5,666 nucleotides of DNA, from assembly GCA_945486175.1 (NCBI GenBank), contig CALYTA010000082.1, forward strand, positions 1 to 5,666, given 5' to 3'. This DNA is from an uncultured Clostridia bacterium (GTDB lineage Bacteria; Bacillota; Clostridia; Oscillospirales; Butyricicoccaceae). Positions 4,357-5,666 of this stretch are shown here, in pieces; the stretch's first letter is position 1; each line of letters opens with the position of its first letter. The translations under genes and the position numbers were made by a program. Below the pieces are notes generated by a model. That model did not search any database. It saw nothing but the letters and a program-made list of their open reading frames with translations, and was not told the origin of the DNA.

Positions 4357-5592
4357 TTATTCAGCAACGATCTTCTTGAGCTTTGCGAAACGCGGCAGGC
4401 CGTTTTCCTTCTTCATCTCGGTCTCGCCCTGAATCAGCGGCAGAGCGTACTTGATGAACTCGTCAGAAACATTGTTGCCACGCTCGTTGATCCACTCAAC
4501 CGGAACCTTCTTCTCGTAGTTTGCTACGTCGGAGAGGTTCAGCAGCTTGGTGGTGCAGGAGTAGCCGCCCTCACGGGAGCACTCGAACGCAACCATCTTG
4601 TCGGTCTCGCCTGCGACAGCAGCGTTAACAGCGGTCTGGCCAGCGAGGAAGGACTCGTCGATATCGGTCTGGGAAGCGCAGTGAGCAGCGCAGCGCTGCA
4701 GCAGGGACAGCTCGATGCCGCGAACCTTGACGCCCAGCTTCTCCTTGACAACGTCTGCCAGCATAGCAGCAAGGCCGCCCAGCTGTGCATGGCCGAAGCC
4801 GTCGGTAGCGGAGGTCTTGGCTTCGGATACGAAGGAGCCGTCAGCGTAATGGATGCCTTCGGAAACAGCAACGATTACGTTGTGGTTCTTCTCCCACAGT
4901 GCGGAAACGTCTTCCAGGAACTCGTCCATGTTGAAGTCAACCTCCGGCAGGTAAACCAGGTCAGCAGCGTAACCGGTTACAGCAGCCAGGGAAGCAGCGC
5001 CAGCCAGCCAGCCAGCATGACGGCCCATGATTTCGATGATGGAAACCTGGCCCTTGTCGTATACATGGGAATCCTGGTAAACTTCGGTGATGGAAGTAGC
5101 GATATACTTCGCTGCGGAAGCGAAGCCCGGGCAGTGGTCGGTGCCGAACAGGTCATTGTCGATGGTCTTCGGAATGCCCATAACGCGGCAGTCATAGCCA
5201 ACCTTCTTCATATACTTGGAAATCTTGTTGCAGGTATCCATGGAGTCGTTGCCGCCATTGTAGAAGAAGTAACGAACGTCATACTTCTTGAAGATTTCCA
5301 GGATGCGCTTGTAATCGGTGTCATCGACATCCGGATCAGCGATCTTGTAACGGCAGGAGCCCAGTGCGGAAGACGGGGTGTACTTCAGAAGCTCCAGCTC
5401 AGCCGGATCTTCCTTATCCATAACATACAGCTTATCGTTCAGAACGCCGACAATGCCGTTTGCAGCGCCGTAAACGGTGGTGATGGAATCGGAATCCAGA
5501 CCAGCCTTGATTGCGCCATATGCACTGGCATTGATGACGGAAGTAGGACCGCCGGACTGGCCGATGATCATTGCGCCCTTCAGCTCACTCAT
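4357..5592 (-). CDS. pfp: 6-phosphofructokinase, pyrophosphate-dependent type
   Basis: A 411-residue cytoplasmic glycolytic enzyme that phosphorylates fructose 6-phosphate to the 1,6-bisphosphate. Motifs in order: GQSGGPTSVINA (11-22), YNGGNDSMDT (111-120), PKTIDND (141-147) with catalytic Asp145, MGRHAGWLAGAA (189-200), the LPEVDF substrate loop (215-220), and LLQRCA near Arg300. Two positions separate ATP from PPi enzymes: the Gly after GGD and the Gly of PGTIDND. Here they are Asp116 and Lys142, the PPi pattern, so the reaction should be reversible and use pyrophosphate. The first acidic residue of GGDD is Asn115 here. The length is that of the clostridial ~410-aa group, longer than bacterial PfkA (~320). 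The frame extends to a TTG at 5598, but the ATG at 5592 gives better spacing from AAGGAGG. Monocistronic, with its own terminator. Confidence 0.94.
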   Translation of the reverse strand: MSELKGAMIIGQSGGPTSVINASAYGAIKAGLDSDSITTVYGAANGIVGVLNDKLYVMDKEDPAELELLKYTPSSALGSCRYKIADPDVDDTDYKRILEIFKKYDVRYFFYNGGNDSMDTCNKISKYMKKVGYDCRVMGIPKTIDNDLFGTDHCPGFASAAKYIATSITEVYQDSHVYDKGQVSIIEIMGRHAGWLAGAASLAAVTGYAADLVYLPEVDFNMDEFLEDVSALWEKNHNVIVAVSEGIHYADGSFVSEAKTSATDGFGHAQLGGLAAMLADVVKEKLGVKVRGIELSLLQRCAAHCASQTDIDESFLAGQTAVNAAVAGETDKMVAFECSREGGYSCTTKLLNLSDVANYEKKVPVEWINERGNNVSDEFIKYALPLIQGETEMKKENGLPRFAKLKKIVAE

Positions 5593-5602
5593 AATCAAAA
5601 AA

Positions 5603-5609
5603 CCTCCTT
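5603..5609 (-). promoter_or_regulatory. Ribosome-binding site of the phosphofructokinase gene
   Basis: The minus strand reads AAGGAGG, 10 bases from the ATG at 5592 and only 4 from the TTG at 5598; the ATG is preferred. The rest of the leader, 5610-5666, is AT-rich but shows no convincing promoter pair before the window ends. Confidence 0.85.
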
Positions 5610-5666
5610 ATAATGTGACGAAAGATGTGCGGCGGAAACAGAAAATAGTTACCAAAAACGTTTCAT

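Noticed and set aside
4191..4367. The 59-codon N-terminal extension of the LytTR frame
   Set aside because: It runs across the lytTR promoter and the neighbouring terminator and has no ribosome-binding site at its start.
4681..5613. A 310-codon open frame on the plus strand opposite the phosphofructokinase gene
   Set aside because: It is a shadow of a strongly biased gene; the opposite strand carries all phosphofructokinase motifs.
5651..5666. A catabolite-response-element-like AAACGTTT near the right edge, upstream of the phosphofructokinase gene
   Set aside because: When aligned on the central CG, the outer TG and CA positions do not match, and the site is cut by the window end.

Overview
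The window reads as chromosomal DNA of an endospore-forming, anaerobic-type Firmicute. The evidence is a SpoVM homologue, a SPOCS-domain (DUF3794) protein of the SipL kind, a pyrophosphate-type phosphofructokinase and strong AAGGAGG ribosome-binding sites. Base composition is balanced (about half G+C by eye), which fits gut Oscillospirales/Butyricicoccaceae-like clostridia better than low-GC Clostridium. That placement is an inference. No transposase, phage, CRISPR, tRNA or rRNA sequence was seen.

Layout from left to right: (1) the N-terminal 199 codons of a SPOCS/DUF3794 protein, minus strand, running off the left edge. (2) A divergent intergenic region with a good plus-strand promoter. (3) The only plus-strand gene, a beta-phosphoglucomutase-like HAD hydrolase, whose stop codon lies inside a perfect hairpin that also terminates (4) a converging MATE-family transporter gene. 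(5) Upstream of the MATE gene, a promoter followed almost at once by a strong intrinsic terminator, which looks like an attenuated leader. (6) spoVM (28 aa) and, just upstream of it, a 48-aa two-helix membrane protein; neither is visible to ordinary length cut-offs. (7) A LytTR DNA-binding protein and DUF3021 membrane protein pair with its own promoter and a palindrome in the promoter spacer. (8) A PPi-type phosphofructokinase gene closed by a strong terminator.

How the parts may work together: the four minus-strand genes lytTR, DUF3021, the 48-aa gene and spoVM are closely packed, with no terminator seen between them. They could share a transcript that ends at the hairpin in front of the MATE gene. 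SpoVM anchors the SpoIVA coat basement layer on the forespore, and SipL-type SPOCS proteins bind SpoIVA in Clostridioides. The two sporulation genes about 2.4 kb apart may therefore belong to the same morphogenetic layer, though not to one operon.

The most rewarding items are the two small genes, the promoter-terminator-MATE leader with a possible competing stem, the Asn-for-Asp change in HAD motif I, and the operator-like palindrome at the LytTR promoter. Nothing here amounts to a clearly new multi-gene system.
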